From NCBI GenBank assembly GCA_913020495.1, contig CAJWBJ010000038.1, positions 1 to 33,188 of the forward strand: a DNA stretch of 33,188 nt, given 5' to 3'. A model generated the notes under the pieces. It was given only the letters and a program-made list of their open reading frames with translations, was not told the DNA's origin and made no database searches. Below, piece by piece: positions 15,648 through 25,026 of the stretch. This DNA is from an uncultured Oleiphilus sp. GTDB lineage: Bacteria > Pseudomonadota > Gammaproteobacteria > Pseudomonadales > Oleiphilaceae. The position numbers were made by a program, and so were the translations under genes. Every line of letters begins with the position of its first letter. The stretch's first letter is position 1.

Positions 15648-16730
15648 ATGTTGTATTGGTTAGTAGCATCACTTTCGGAATCTGTTGGGTTCTTATCAGT
15701 TTTCCAATACCTTACATTGCGTGGGATTTTAGGGGTATTGACCGCATTGATGATTGCGTTATGGGTCGGGCCGCATATGATTCGTAAATTGAGTCATTAT
15801 CAAATTGGCCAATCTGTACGTGATGACGGGCCTAAGTCACACCTAAGTAAGGCTGGTACGCCAACAATGGGCGGCGCACTTATAATTGTAGCGATTGGCA
15901 TCAGTACACTTTTATGGGGTGATTTAAGTAACCGGTATGTTTGGATTACCTTATTCGTGACACTCTCTTTTGGTGCGATTGGTTGGGTTGATGATTACCG
16001 TAAAGTTGTTGAAAAAAACTCAAAGGGGTTGCCCGCACGATCAAAGTACTTTTGGCAGTCTTTATGCGGTTTAGTCGCATCATTGGCATTATATTTCAGT
16101 GCGACCTTGCCTCAAGAGACAAGTTTAATCGTCCCTGTCTTTAAAGATGTCATTATTGAAATGGGACCAATGTTTATTGTGCTAAGTTATTTTGTCATTG
16201 TCGGCACCAGTAATGCAGTGAATTTGACAGATGGTTTAGATGGTCTGGCGATTATGCCAACAGTATTGGTTGCAGGTGCATTAGGTATCTTTGCATACAC
16301 ATCGGGTAATAGTGTGTTTGCACAATATTTACATATTCCCTACTTGCCAGGGGCCGGAGAGTTAATTGTTTTTTGTGGCGCAGTTCTAGGGGCTGGCTTA
16401 GGTTTCCTTTGGTTTAATACTTATCCTGCACAAGTTTTTATGGGGGATGTTGGTGCATTAGCATTGGGAGCAGGTTTAGGTGTGGTTGCGGTGATAGTTC
16501 GCCAAGAAATAGTGCTTTTTATTATGGGTGGTGTCTTTGTAATGGAGACTGTATCAGTCATTTTACAGGTCGCTTCATTTAAATTAACAGGCCGTCGTAT
16601 ATTTAGAATGGCGCCACTTCACCATCATTTTGAACTAAAAGGCTGGCCAGAGCCTCGCGTTATAGTGAGATTTTGGATAATTACAGTTGTATTGGTCCTC
16701 ATTGGTTTAGCAACGCTTAAAGTAAGGTAG
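15648..16730 (+). CDS. mraY: Phospho-MurNAc-pentapeptide transferase MraY
   Basis: MraY moves phospho-MurNAc-pentapeptide from UDP onto undecaprenyl phosphate, forming lipid I at the inner membrane. The 360-residue polytopic protein has the expected length and landmarks: VRDDGPKSH...GTPTMGG at 57-75, the aspartate pair D115-D116 in [31 protein letters not shown], and the histidine cluster [11 protein letters not shown] near the C-terminus. Its ATG abuts the murF stop with no gap, and murD follows after 9 bases. Confidence 0.98.
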   Translation: MLYWLVASLSESVGFLSVFQYLTLRGILGVLTALMIALWVGPHMIRKLSHYQIGQSVRDDGPKSHLSKAGTPTMGGALIIVAIGISTLLWGDLSNRYVWITLFVTLSFGAIGWVDDYRKVVEKNSKGLPARSKYFWQSLCGLVASLALYFSATLPQETSLIVPVFKDVIIEMGPMFIVLSYFVIVGTSNAVNLTDGLDGLAIMPTVLVAGALGIFAYTSGNSVFAQYLHIPYLPGAGELIVFCGAVLGAGLGFLWFNTYPAQVFMGDVGALALGAGLGVVAVIVRQEIVLFIMGGVFVMETVSVILQVASFKLTGRRIFRMAPLHHHFELKGWPEPRVIVRFWIITVVLVLIGLATLKVR

Positions 16731-16739
16731 CAAGTAGAC

Positions 16740-18083
16740 GTGAAACGTATTGTCACAGATAAACAGGTAGTCGTCGTTGGTCTAGGAAAGACCGGGCTAT
16801 CCTGTGTCCGTTATCTGAGTCAGTTTGGGTGCCAAATTACGGTGATGGACTCACGTGAGGTTCCACCGAACTTAATGGAACTCAGAAAAGATTTCCCTGA
16901 GGTACCTGTAGTTTTAGGGGCGTTCGATCAAGCAGTTTTATGTCGTGCTGATGAAATTATTTTAAGCCCGGGAGTTGCTCTTGCAAGTAAAGAGATTCAA
17001 GTAGCTGTTGATGCTGGTGTGCGTGTCAGGGGCGATATAGATTTATTTGTAGAAGCCGCGAAAGCGCCAATTGTAGCCATAACCGGTTCAAATGGTAAAA
17101 GTACAGTTACCACATTTGTTGGTGATATGGCAGCTAAGGCTGGGTTAAATGTAGGTGTTGGAGGTAATTTAGGAACGCCTGCATTAGAACTTCTGAGTGC
17201 TGACAAACAGCTATATGTATTAGAGCTTTCAAGTTTTCAATTGGAAACAATTGAGTCGCTTAATGCAGAGTGCGTAGTGCTTCTGAATGTGACCGAAGAT
17301 CACATGGATCGATATGCAAACAAGCTCGCTTACCTGCAAGCAAAGCAAAGAATATTTCGTGGCGCAAAACATGTGGTTATTAATGATGATGAAATACTCA
17401 GCCATCCTTTAGCAACGATTGATATGAAATTGATTCACTTTGGTGTTTCGAACCCTGATTTGAAAAAGTTTTCAATTATTGAGCGTAATGGCGAGCGCTT
17501 TTTATCATATGGCTTTGATGATTTATTACCCGTTAGTGAGTTACAAATAAAAGGGCAGCACAATTTAAGTAATGCTTTAGCTGCTTTATCAATTGGCTAT
17601 GCTGTGAAGCTACCAATGAGTGCAATGATTGAATCACTTCGCGCTTATAAAGGTCTGCCGCATCGGTGTGAGTATATAAGAACGATTGATGGTGTTGATT
17701 ATATTAATGACTCAAAAGGAACCAATGCAGGCGCTACAGCAACAGCGATTAAAAGTTTGGGTCATGACTGTTCAGGAAAAATCATATTAATTGCAGGCGG
17801 AGATAGCAAAGAAGCTGATCTATCTCTACTGGTAGATCCAATAAAAGAATATGGAAGTTTGGTTGTTTTAATTGGTGTTGACGCAGATAAGCTAGAAGCA
17901 GTTGTCGGTTCTGTGATTGAAACAAAAAAAGTAGGAAGTTTAAAGGAAGCTATTTATGTAGCGAATCAACGAGCTGAGTCAGGTGATGTGGTATTGCTTT
18001 CGCCGGCATGTGCCAGTTTTGATATGTTTGAGAGCTACGTTCAACGTGGAGAAGTATTTAAACAAGAGGTAGTCGCGTTATGA
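16740..18083 (+). CDS. murD: UDP-MurNAc-L-alanine:D-glutamate ligase MurD
   Basis: MurD adds D-glutamate to UDP-MurNAc-L-Ala using ATP. The 447-residue protein starts at a GTG with AAGGTAG upstream. It shows the N-terminal nucleotide-fold segment VVVGLGKTGLSCVRYL at 11-26, SPGVA at 76-80, the ATP loop GSNGKST at 116-122, NVTEDHMDRY, and DSKGTNAGAT in the third domain. Its stop overlaps the ftsW ATG by 4 bases (ATGA). Length and motifs are ordinary for the family. Confidence 0.97.
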   Translation: MKRIVTDKQVVVVGLGKTGLSCVRYLSQFGCQITVMDSREVPPNLMELRKDFPEVPVVLGAFDQAVLCRADEIILSPGVALASKEIQVAVDAGVRVRGDIDLFVEAAKAPIVAITGSNGKSTVTTFVGDMAAKAGLNVGVGGNLGTPALELLSADKQLYVLELSSFQLETIESLNAECVVLLNVTEDHMDRYANKLAYLQAKQRIFRGAKHVVINDDEILSHPLATIDMKLIHFGVSNPDLKKFSIIERNGERFLSYGFDDLLPVSELQIKGQHNLSNALAALSIGYAVKLPMSAMIESLRAYKGLPHRCEYIRTIDGVDYINDSKGTNAGATATAIKSLGHDCSGKIILIAGGDSKEADLSLLVDPIKEYGSLVVLIGVDADKLEAVVGSVIETKKVGSLKEAIYVANQRAESGDVVLLSPACASFDMFESYVQRGEVFKQEVVAL

Positions 18084-19273
18084 CTGCTGCTATTAATACG
18101 ACTGCGGTGAACCCAAGCTTAGCTGCATATCATTCTAAGCATAAAGCGTATGACTCTACACTATTACTCGCTGCTTCATCCTTATTAATCATTGGTTTAG
18201 TCATGATTGCGTCAGCTTCTATTGATGTGGCAGACGTTAGAAATGGAAACCCGTTTCACTATGTTATACGCCATGGTTCTTTTATGGTACTAGGTATTAT
18301 CGCTGGACTAATTGTTTACCAGTTACCTTCTCAGTGGTGGCAGAAAACGGGTTGGCTAGCATTAAGCGCCTCCATCATTATGCTCATCGCAGTATTAATT
18401 ATTGGAAAAGAAGTCAATGGTAGTACGCGTTGGATCGGTATGGGAACCTTGAATATCCAGCCGTCAGAATTAACAAAACTATTACTAATTTCATATTTGG
18501 CAGGTTATCTAGTGCGCCGCCGCGTAGAGGTTCTTAATTCGTGGTGGGGCTTTGCTAAGCCAATGTTAGTACTGATTGTTGTTGCCGCATTACTTCTGAA
18601 GGAGCCAGACTTTGGTGCAACGGTTGTTATTGGTGCTGCTTTCTTGGGTATGATTTTTTTAAGTGGCGTAAAAATAGGCCAATTCATTATTTTGATACTT
18701 GCTTGCCTAGCTGCTGCTTGGGGTCTGATTCAATCATCGCCCTATAGATTACAACGTTTAACAGGTTATACCGACCCTTGGGCGGATCAATTCGGGACAG
18801 GGTATCAATTAACTCAGTCATTGATTGCGTTTGGGCGTGGAGACTGGGCTGGTGTTGGCCTTGGGAATAGTATTCAAAAACAGTTCTATTTACCTGAAGC
18901 TCATACCGATTTTGTGTTTGCTATTGTGGCTGAGGAGTTTGGCTTAATAGGCACTATTATGGTGGTGATTTTATTTTCAGTGCTAGTTTATCGGGCGCTC
19001 AAAATAGGTAATTTTGCAGAGCGGAAGAATCAGTTGTTTAGTGCTTACTTTGCATACGGTATTGGTTTGTTGCTTGGTGTTCAGGCATTTATCAATATTG
19101 GTGTAAATATGGGTTTGTTACCGACAAAAGGATTAACGCTTCCATTAGTAAGTTATGGCGGCAGTAGTTTGATTGTCAGTTGTATGTGTATTGGTGTGCT
19201 GGCTCGAATTTATGCTGAAACCAAAGCGTTGGATATTGATGACCAAACTGATTCAGGAGGTCATGATGCGTGA
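18080..19273 (+). CDS. ftsW: Septal peptidoglycan glycosyltransferase FtsW
   Basis: FtsW is a SEDS-family polymerase that extends septal glycan strands from lipid II, in complex with FtsI. The 397-residue polytopic protein has about ten hydrophobic segments. SEDS landmarks are present: GSTRWIGMGTLNIQPSELTK in the first half, LLLKEPDFGATVVI around the loop that holds the catalytic Asp in the family, DPWADQFGTGYQLTQSL, HTDFVFAIVAEEFGLIG, and the C-terminal GLLPTKGLTLPLVSYGGSS. A hydrophilic tail of about 33 residues precedes the first membrane segment. It overlaps murD by 4 bases and murG by 8 bases. Confidence 0.97.
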   Translation: MTAAINTTAVNPSLAAYHSKHKAYDSTLLLAASSLLIIGLVMIASASIDVADVRNGNPFHYVIRHGSFMVLGIIAGLIVYQLPSQWWQKTGWLALSASIIMLIAVLIIGKEVNGSTRWIGMGTLNIQPSELTKLLLISYLAGYLVRRRVEVLNSWWGFAKPMLVLIVVAALLLKEPDFGATVVIGAAFLGMIFLSGVKIGQFIILILACLAAAWGLIQSSPYRLQRLTGYTDPWADQFGTGYQLTQSLIAFGRGDWAGVGLGNSIQKQFYLPEAHTDFVFAIVAEEFGLIGTIMVVILFSVLVYRALKIGNFAERKNQLFSAYFAYGIGLLLGVQAFINIGVNMGLLPTKGLTLPLVSYGGSSLIVSCMCIGVLARIYAETKALDIDDQTDSGGHDA

Positions 19274-20348
19274 TAAGACATTTTTAATTATGGCTGGTGG
19301 CACTGGTGGTCATGTTTATCCTGCTTTAGCAACAGCTATAAAATTAATAGAAAAGAACGATAAAGTTGTTTGGCTGGGTTCTGTTGGTGGAATGGAAGAA
19401 AACATTGTTAAAAATGCTGGAATTCCATTCTACGGGATCACAGTGAAAGGCATTCGAGGTAAGGGGGTATTCAATAAATTACTTTCACCTGTTCGGGTTG
19501 CCTGGGCGGTTATACAAGCATTAAAAGTGGTGCAGAAAATTAAGCCTGATGCCGTTTTAGGTATGGGAGGGTTTGCTTCCGGACCTGGTGGCCTAGCTGC
19601 GCGATTATTAAGAAAACCTCTGTTAATACATGAACAAAATGCAGTTGCAGGAATGACTAACCGAATATTAGCAAAATTCGCAACGACCGTGATGACAGCT
19701 TTTCCTGGTGCATTTCCGACTGAGGTTAAAGTAAAGCAGACAGGAAATCCTTTGCGTGAGTCAATTATTGATATTTATTATCAGCCACAAACAGATATTC
19801 CTAACGATAGGCGAATTAAGTTATTAGTGCTGGGCGGAAGTCTTGGTGCGATGGGGTTAAATACAGGTATACCTGCTGCAATGGGAAAAATAGAAAATAG
19901 TCTTCAACCTGAAATTTGGCACCAAACGGGTAAGAATAAAGTAGAAGAAACAGAAGCTGCTTATCGTTTGCATGGCGTAGATGCGAAAATATCTGCATTT
20001 ATTAGTGATATGGCTGAAGCATACCAGTGGGCTGATTTTGTTATTTGTCGAGCAGGAGCGTTAACGATTTCTGAGCTTTGTACTGTCGGTCTTGGTGCGA
20101 TACTCGTACCATATCCGTTTGCCGTTGATGACCATCAAACTAAAAATGCATTATCAATGTCTAAATCAGGTGCCGCGTGGTTACTGCCTCAAAGTGATCT
20201 AAAGCCGGATACCCTAGCTGAAATATTAAAACCACTATTATCAAAACGTGAGCGAATTTCTATCTTGTCAGAGGCAGCCCACAAACTTGGACAACCAGAT
20301 GCAACAGATAGGGTTGTCACAGAATGTAGGAGTGCATGTTATGCCTGA
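19266..20348 (+). CDS. murG: Lipid II synthase, GlcNAc transferase MurG
   Basis: MurG transfers GlcNAc from UDP-GlcNAc to lipid I on the inner face of the membrane, giving lipid II. The 360-residue protein is a GT-B glycosyltransferase. It has [12 protein letters not shown] near residue 11, [11 protein letters not shown] and [12 protein letters not shown] in the N-domain, and GGSLGA plus [11 protein letters not shown] in the C-domain. Two ATGs are adjacent, at 19263 and 19266. AGGAGG at 19255-19260 is 5 bases from the second and only 2 from the first, so I chose the second. It overlaps ftsW by 8 bases and murC by 8 bases. Confidence 0.96.
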   Translation: MRDKTFLIMAGGTGGHVYPALATAIKLIEKNDKVVWLGSVGGMEENIVKNAGIPFYGITVKGIRGKGVFNKLLSPVRVAWAVIQALKVVQKIKPDAVLGMGGFASGPGGLAARLLRKPLLIHEQNAVAGMTNRILAKFATTVMTAFPGAFPTEVKVKQTGNPLRESIIDIYYQPQTDIPNDRRIKLLVLGGSLGAMGLNTGIPAAMGKIENSLQPEIWHQTGKNKVEETEAAYRLHGVDAKISAFISDMAEAYQWADFVICRAGALTISELCTVGLGAILVPYPFAVDDHQTKNALSMSKSGAAWLLPQSDLKPDTLAEILKPLLSKRERISILSEAAHKLGQPDATDRVVTECRSACYA

Positions 20349-21813
20349 TGTTCCAAGAAAGAAACAGAATGCGCCTGTATTAAAACATGCTGGAAGCATG
20401 ATTAGTGAGGTGCCTGAAATGCGTCGTATTAACTTGATTCATTTTGTCGGGATCGGTGGTGCGGGCATGTGTGGTATTGCTGAAGTCTTGATTAATCAAG
20501 GTTACAAAGTCTCTGGTTCCGATATGCATAAATCTGCAACGACTGACAGATTAGAGAAATTAGGTGCAGTTGTATATTTTTCTCATGATAAGAAGAATGT
20601 TGAGTGTGCGAATGTCGTGGTCGTATCGACAGCTATTGATGAGTCGAACCCAGAAGTAGCACAAGCGAGACTGCAAAGAATTCCAGTGGTGCCACGTGCG
20701 GAGATGCTTGCAGAAATTATGCGTTATCGACATGGTATTGCGATAGCTGGTACTCATGGAAAGACGACAACAACCAGCCTGATAGCATCAGTATTAGCTG
20801 AGGCAGGTTTAGATCCAACCTATGTGATTGGCGGGCGTTTGAATAGTGCCGGCAAAAATGCAAGTTTGGGTAACTCTCGTTACCTCGTCGCAGAAGCCGA
20901 TGAGAGTGATGCTTCATTTTTACACCTAACACCCATGATATCTGTAGTTACTAATATAGAAGCAGATCACATGCATACCTATGGCGGAGACTTTTCAAGG
21001 CTGAAACAGACTTTCGTCGACTTTCTGCATAACCTGCCCTTTTACGGAGCTGCCGTTATGTGTGTTGATGATCCGGTAATTAGAGAGTTGATTCCATCTA
21101 TATCTAGAGCCGTCGTAACTTATGGTGTGAGTGAAGATGCTGACTATCGCGCGATTGATATACAACAAGAAGGTTTGATTAATCACTTTACAGTGAAGCG
21201 AAGTGGTGGGCAGAGCGACATCGAAATCTCATTGCGTATGCCTGGCCATCATAACGTATTGAATGCACTTGCCGCAGTTGCTGTAGCAAGCGACGAAGGC
21301 GTTGAAGATAAAGCGATTCAGAATGCTTTATTAGAGTTTCAAGGTGTGGGTAGACGATTCCAGGTTTATGGCGATTACGCCATTCCAAACGGGGAAGTGA
21401 TGTTTGTTGATGATTATGGTCATCACCCAAGTGAAGTTGAAGCAACCTTGCAAGCAATTCATGAAGGCTGGCCAGAAAAAAGACTGGTGATGGTCTTTCA
21501 ACCTCATCGATATAGTCGGACTAGTGACCTTTACGAAGATTTTGTCAAAATTCTTGCTGAGGTTGATGTTCTCTTGCTAATGGACGTTTATGCCGCTGGA
21601 GAAAAAGCGATTCCAGGTGCTGATAGTCGTGCCCTTTGTCGCAGCATTCGTCAGCGAGGGGCTTCTGAACCAATCTTTGTTGAGTCGGGTGAGAATATAG
21701 AGTCGGTATTAAAAAATGTACTGCAAGATGGCGATTTTTTATTAACTCAAGGCGCTGGAAATATAGGCAATCTTGCTACCCGTTTAGCAAATAACAAACT
21801 GGGGTTCGAATAA
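20341..21813 (+). CDS. murC: UDP-MurNAc:L-alanine ligase MurC
   Basis: MurC adds the first amino acid, L-alanine, to UDP-MurNAc. The chosen ATG has TAGGAG about 10 bases upstream and overlaps the murG stop; it gives 490 residues, essentially the E. coli length. Signatures: [18 protein letters not shown] in the N-domain, [13 protein letters not shown] as the ATP loop, [26 protein letters not shown], and FQPHRYSRT. The frame is open for 31 codons further upstream inside murG, but nothing there looks like MurC. It is joined to ddlB by a 1-base overlap (TAATG). Confidence 0.96.
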   Translation: MPDVPRKKQNAPVLKHAGSMISEVPEMRRINLIHFVGIGGAGMCGIAEVLINQGYKVSGSDMHKSATTDRLEKLGAVVYFSHDKKNVECANVVVVSTAIDESNPEVAQARLQRIPVVPRAEMLAEIMRYRHGIAIAGTHGKTTTTSLIASVLAEAGLDPTYVIGGRLNSAGKNASLGNSRYLVAEADESDASFLHLTPMISVVTNIEADHMHTYGGDFSRLKQTFVDFLHNLPFYGAAVMCVDDPVIRELIPSISRAVVTYGVSEDADYRAIDIQQEGLINHFTVKRSGGQSDIEISLRMPGHHNVLNALAAVAVASDEGVEDKAIQNALLEFQGVGRRFQVYGDYAIPNGEVMFVDDYGHHPSEVEATLQAIHEGWPEKRLVMVFQPHRYSRTSDLYEDFVKILAEVDVLLLMDVYAAGEKAIPGADSRALCRSIRQRGASEPIFVESGENIESVLKNVLQDGDFLLTQGAGNIGNLATRLANNKLGFE

Positions 21814-22772
21814 TGACTTGCTTTCAGGCCTCTGCAGAACTCGTATCAAAACTAGGTCGAGTTGCTGTCATTATGGGCGGTAACTCTGCGGAGCGAGAGG
21901 TTTCTCTAAAAAGTGGTAAAGAAGTTTTAAGAGGGTTGCAAGCTGCAGGAATCAATGCTTTTGAACTAGATTTTCAGGGTGATGCTAAAGCTTTCATTAA
22001 TACATTAATTTCAGATAAAAAATTTGATCGCGTATTTCTAGCACTGCATGGGCGTGGTGGTGAAGATGGCACCTTGCAAGGTTTATTAGATACATTGGAA
22101 ATACCGTATACCGGCAGTGGTGTAATGGGGTCCGCATTGGCGATGGACAAAACTCGAAGCAAATATTTGTGGCAAGGAATGAATTTGCCAACGCCTCAGT
22201 TTGCTTATGTTGAAGAGCTTAAGCCAGAGTTAGTAACGCAGCTAGTGTCATTGATTGGTTTTCCTTTAGCGGTAAAACCGTCTAGAGAAGGCTCCTCAAT
22301 TGGTGTTTTTAAAGTAAATAATCAAACTCAACTCGAAGCAGCAATTAGTACTGCTCTAAAGATGGATGAGCAGGTTTTATTAGAGCACTGGGTAGAAGGA
22401 AGTGAATACACCATTGCTATTTTGGATGGTAAACCCTTACCTATAATTGGGTTAAAAACAGATCATGTGTTTTATGATTTTGAAGCTAAATATGAATCTG
22501 ATAATACACAATATCTACTACCCAGTGGCCTGAGTGAAGAAGAAGAGAAAAGTGTTGGAAATCTTGCTGAAAGAGCGTTTTCAGCTTTGGGTTGTACAGG
22601 TTGGGGGCGAGTGGATGTCATGAGGGATAGTAAAGGGCGATTTTGGTTGTTAGAAGTCAATACTATACCCGGAATGACTGACCATAGTTTAGTGCCGATG
22701 GCAGCAGAGGCTGCGGGTATTAGCTTTGAAGAATTAGTGGTCTCTATATTAGAGAAAACATTGAGACAATAA
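21813..22772 (+). CDS. ddlB: D-alanine--D-alanine ligase
   Basis: Ddl is an ATP-grasp enzyme that makes the D-Ala-D-Ala dipeptide used by MurF. The 319-residue protein shows GRVAVIMGGNSAEREVSLKSG at the start (the conserved GG.S.E element), ALHGRGGEDGTLQG, YTGSGVMGSALAMDK, KPSREGSSIGVFK, and the C-terminal LLEVNTIPGMTDHSLVP with metal and substrate residues. The position between murC and ftsQ is the standard DdlB position in gammaproteobacterial dcw clusters. murB, which precedes ddl in some relatives, is not here. Confidence 0.96.
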   Translation: MTCFQASAELVSKLGRVAVIMGGNSAEREVSLKSGKEVLRGLQAAGINAFELDFQGDAKAFINTLISDKKFDRVFLALHGRGGEDGTLQGLLDTLEIPYTGSGVMGSALAMDKTRSKYLWQGMNLPTPQFAYVEELKPELVTQLVSLIGFPLAVKPSREGSSIGVFKVNNQTQLEAAISTALKMDEQVLLEHWVEGSEYTIAILDGKPLPIIGLKTDHVFYDFEAKYESDNTQYLLPSGLSEEEEKSVGNLAERAFSALGCTGWGRVDVMRDSKGRFWLLEVNTIPGMTDHSLVPMAAEAAGISFEELVVSILEKTLRQ

Positions 22773-22806
22773 CTTATAAGAATAATTAAGTTAAACGGAG
22801 CAATGC

Positions 22807-23646
22807 ATGAACAGTGAAGCAAAGTTGAAGGCAGCATCGCGTGGCGCGAGTGTAGTGATAGGAGGCGAGCGCGATTACCAGACAATAGTGACAGAGCTTG
22901 CACCATTGTTGGGTGTCATGAAACGGGTTCTGTTTGTTTTGGTTTTATTAACAATTACATTAATTTTAACATCACAAAAACAGTGGTTTTTACAATTAGT
23001 AGACCATGAAATTAAGCAGATCAGTGTAAAAGGTGACTTATATAACCTGACGCCGAAACAAGTAGAAAAGGCTTTGCCTGCTTTGATTGGCAGTAGCTTC
23101 TTAACTGCTGACTTAGACAGTATTAAGGCGCAAGTTGAAGAACTTCCATGGGTAAATCATGTCACTGTAACAAGAGTTTGGCCCAGTGATATTGTATTAA
23201 CTATAAAAGAACAGGTTGCAGCGAGTTATTGGAATAGCAATGCTTTCCTAAGCAAGGAGGGTGAGATTTTTCAGCCTGAAAATGTAGATGTGAATTTAGG
23301 TCTACCCGTCTTGTTGGGAGCAAATGATGATAAACCGAGTGTACGTATAGGTATGTTGTCAGTGTTGGCTCACTTGAAAACGCTTTTAGCGGAATACAAA
23401 TTAGGTGTCGTTGAACTGGAGTTAAAGCCGCGAGGTGTATGGGATGTTTTACTCAATAATGGTATTTCAGTATCTCTAGGTGCTCAACCTCTTGATGAGA
23501 AAATACATCGCTTGGGGACTGTGTTTACAAAAGGTGCTGGAATTGATTTTGCGAATATAAAGAGAATTGATGCCCGATATCCAAATGGTGTCGCTGTGGA
23601 ATGGAAAGAGCCAATTATGCTCGCAGGTAGTGGCCGTAATAGATAG
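22807..23646 (+). CDS. ftsQ: Cell division protein FtsQ
   Basis: FtsQ is a bitopic divisome protein that recruits FtsB-FtsL. The 279-residue product has a cytoplasmic tail, a membrane segment at about 40-55, a POTRA domain (about 68-140; IKQISVKGDLYNLTPKQVE, then LPWVNHVTVTRVWPSDI), and the beta domain ending with VAVEWKEP. GGAG lies 6 bases before the ATG. After the TAG stop the same frame stays open for 21 codons (23647-23709), then stops at a TGA that overlaps the ftsA ATG as ATGA. This suggests a longer ancestral FtsQ; see the findings. The FtsB-binding end of the beta domain appears retained. Confidence 0.93.
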   Translation: MNSEAKLKAASRGASVVIGGERDYQTIVTELAPLLGVMKRVLFVLVLLTITLILTSQKQWFLQLVDHEIKQISVKGDLYNLTPKQVEKALPALIGSSFLTADLDSIKAQVEELPWVNHVTVTRVWPSDIVLTIKEQVAASYWNSNAFLSKEGEIFQPENVDVNLGLPVLLGANDDKPSVRIGMLSVLAHLKTLLAEYKLGVVELELKPRGVWDVLLNNGISVSLGAQPLDEKIHRLGTVFTKGAGIDFANIKRIDARYPNGVAVEWKEPIMLAGSGRNR

Positions 23647-23708
23647 AGATTTGTAGAAGAAGTAATTGAAAAAGTAACAATCGAAAAAAGTAACTTGGGA
23701 TCACCAGA

Positions 23709-24944
23709 ATGACTGGTTCAGCAGAACAAAATTTGACAGTAGGCTTAGATATCGGGACATCAAAAATTGTCGCGATTGTAGGTAAAAAAACAAGCGAAGG
23801 GCTTATCGATATTATTGGAATCGGTTCGCATTCTTCAAAAGGGCTAAAGCGTGGTGTAGTCGTTAACATTGAAACAACAGTTAATGCTATTCAGCGTGCC
23901 ATTGAAGAAGCTGAATTGATGGCAGGTTGTCAGATTCATTCAGTTTATGCGGGTATTGCAGGCAGTCATATTCGTAGTATGAATTCTCATGGAATTGTTG
24001 CTGTCCGGGATCGTGAAGTTGTACAGGCTGATATTGATAGGGTGATTGATGCAGCGCAAGCTGTCGCCATTCCTGCTGATCAAAAGGTATTGCATATTCT
24101 TCCGCAGGAGTTTGTTATTGATAGCCAGGAAGGTATTAAAGAACCGCTTGGTATGTCAGGTGTTCGTCTTGAAGCAAAGGTCCACCTTGTGACGTGTGCG
24201 GTCAATGCAGCACAAAATATTGAGAAGTGTGTACAGAAGTGTGGATTGGATGTTGACGACATTATCTTGGAGCAACTTGCATCAAGTTATGCTGTATTAA
24301 CAGATGATGAAAAAGAGTTAGGCGTGTGTGTGGTAGATATTGGTGGTGGTACAACTGATATAGCGATATTTACAGGTGGAGCTATACGCCATACGGCTGT
24401 GATTCCTATTGCAGGAGATCAGGTGACGAATGATATTGCGATGGCTTTACGTACACCAACCCAAAATGCAGAAGAAATAAAAATTAAGTATGCCTGCGCC
24501 TTAACACAATTAGCTGGCGCAGATGAAACTATAAAGGTTCCCAGCGTGGGTGAAAGGCCACCAAGAGACTTATCACGGCAAGCATTGGCAGAAGTGGTAG
24601 AGCCTCGCTATGAAGAGTTATTTACTTTGATTCAATCCGAATTGCGTCGTAGTGGTTTTGAAGACGTTGTTGCCGCTGGAATTGTTTTAACAGGCGGTAC
24701 GTCAACAATGGAGGGAGTAGTAGAGCTGGCTGAAGAAATCTTTCATATGCCGGTTAGGTTGGCATCACCGCAAGGTGTTTCTGGTTTAGCTGATGTCGTA
24801 AATAACCCAATGTATTCAACTGGTGTGGGCCTTTTGATGTATGGGCTTCAGCAGCAAGAATCTGGCAGAGCCCCAGTTGTGAAAACGGAAGAAGGCGAAA
24901 GCTTAATAGAAAAAGTAAAAGCATGGTTCACAGGTAATTTTTAG
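23709..24944 (+). CDS. ftsA: Cell division protein FtsA
   Basis: FtsA is an actin-like ATPase that tethers FtsZ to the membrane and recruits later divisome proteins. The 411-residue protein has the first phosphate motif GLDIGTSKIVAIVG, the second, DIGGGTTDIAIF, and TGGTSTMEGV near the adenosine motif. Its C-terminal end, EKVKAWFTGNF, is the amphipathic membrane-targeting helix. Only a poor ribosome site lies just upstream, so coupling from ftsQ would have been expected, but the ftsQ stop is 62 bases away. ftsZ follows after 82 bases. Confidence 0.97.
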   Translation: MTGSAEQNLTVGLDIGTSKIVAIVGKKTSEGLIDIIGIGSHSSKGLKRGVVVNIETTVNAIQRAIEEAELMAGCQIHSVYAGIAGSHIRSMNSHGIVAVRDREVVQADIDRVIDAAQAVAIPADQKVLHILPQEFVIDSQEGIKEPLGMSGVRLEAKVHLVTCAVNAAQNIEKCVQKCGLDVDDIILEQLASSYAVLTDDEKELGVCVVDIGGGTTDIAIFTGGAIRHTAVIPIAGDQVTNDIAMALRTPTQNAEEIKIKYACALTQLAGADETIKVPSVGERPPRDLSRQALAEVVEPRYEELFTLIQSELRRSGFEDVVAAGIVLTGGTSTMEGVVELAEEIFHMPVRLASPQGVSGLADVVNNPMYSTGVGLLMYGLQQQESGRAPVVKTEEGESLIEKVKAWFTGNF

Positions 24945-25026
24945 AAAACGATAAGAAAAAACTAAAAAATAGATAAAAACTTTAGCAACAACTAGCAGAT
25001 TTAAAAATATAATTAGGAGAAGAGTG

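Noticed and set aside
19173..19265. Upstream extension of murG
   Set aside because: The open frame inside ftsW gives residues unlike MurG; AGGAGG at 19255 fixes the start at 19266.
23656..23694. Three imperfect GAA-AAA-GTAAC-like direct repeats between ftsQ and ftsA
   Set aside because: They are explained as Glu/Lys/Val codons of the in-frame FtsQ tail reported above; spacing of 12 and 15 bases is in codon multiples and no regulator site is known to me.
25008..25013. Perfect TATAAT just before ftsZ
   Set aside because: Start would fall near 25020, on or after the ftsZ ribosome site, and no -35 box is at proper spacing; more likely chance in an A-rich gap.
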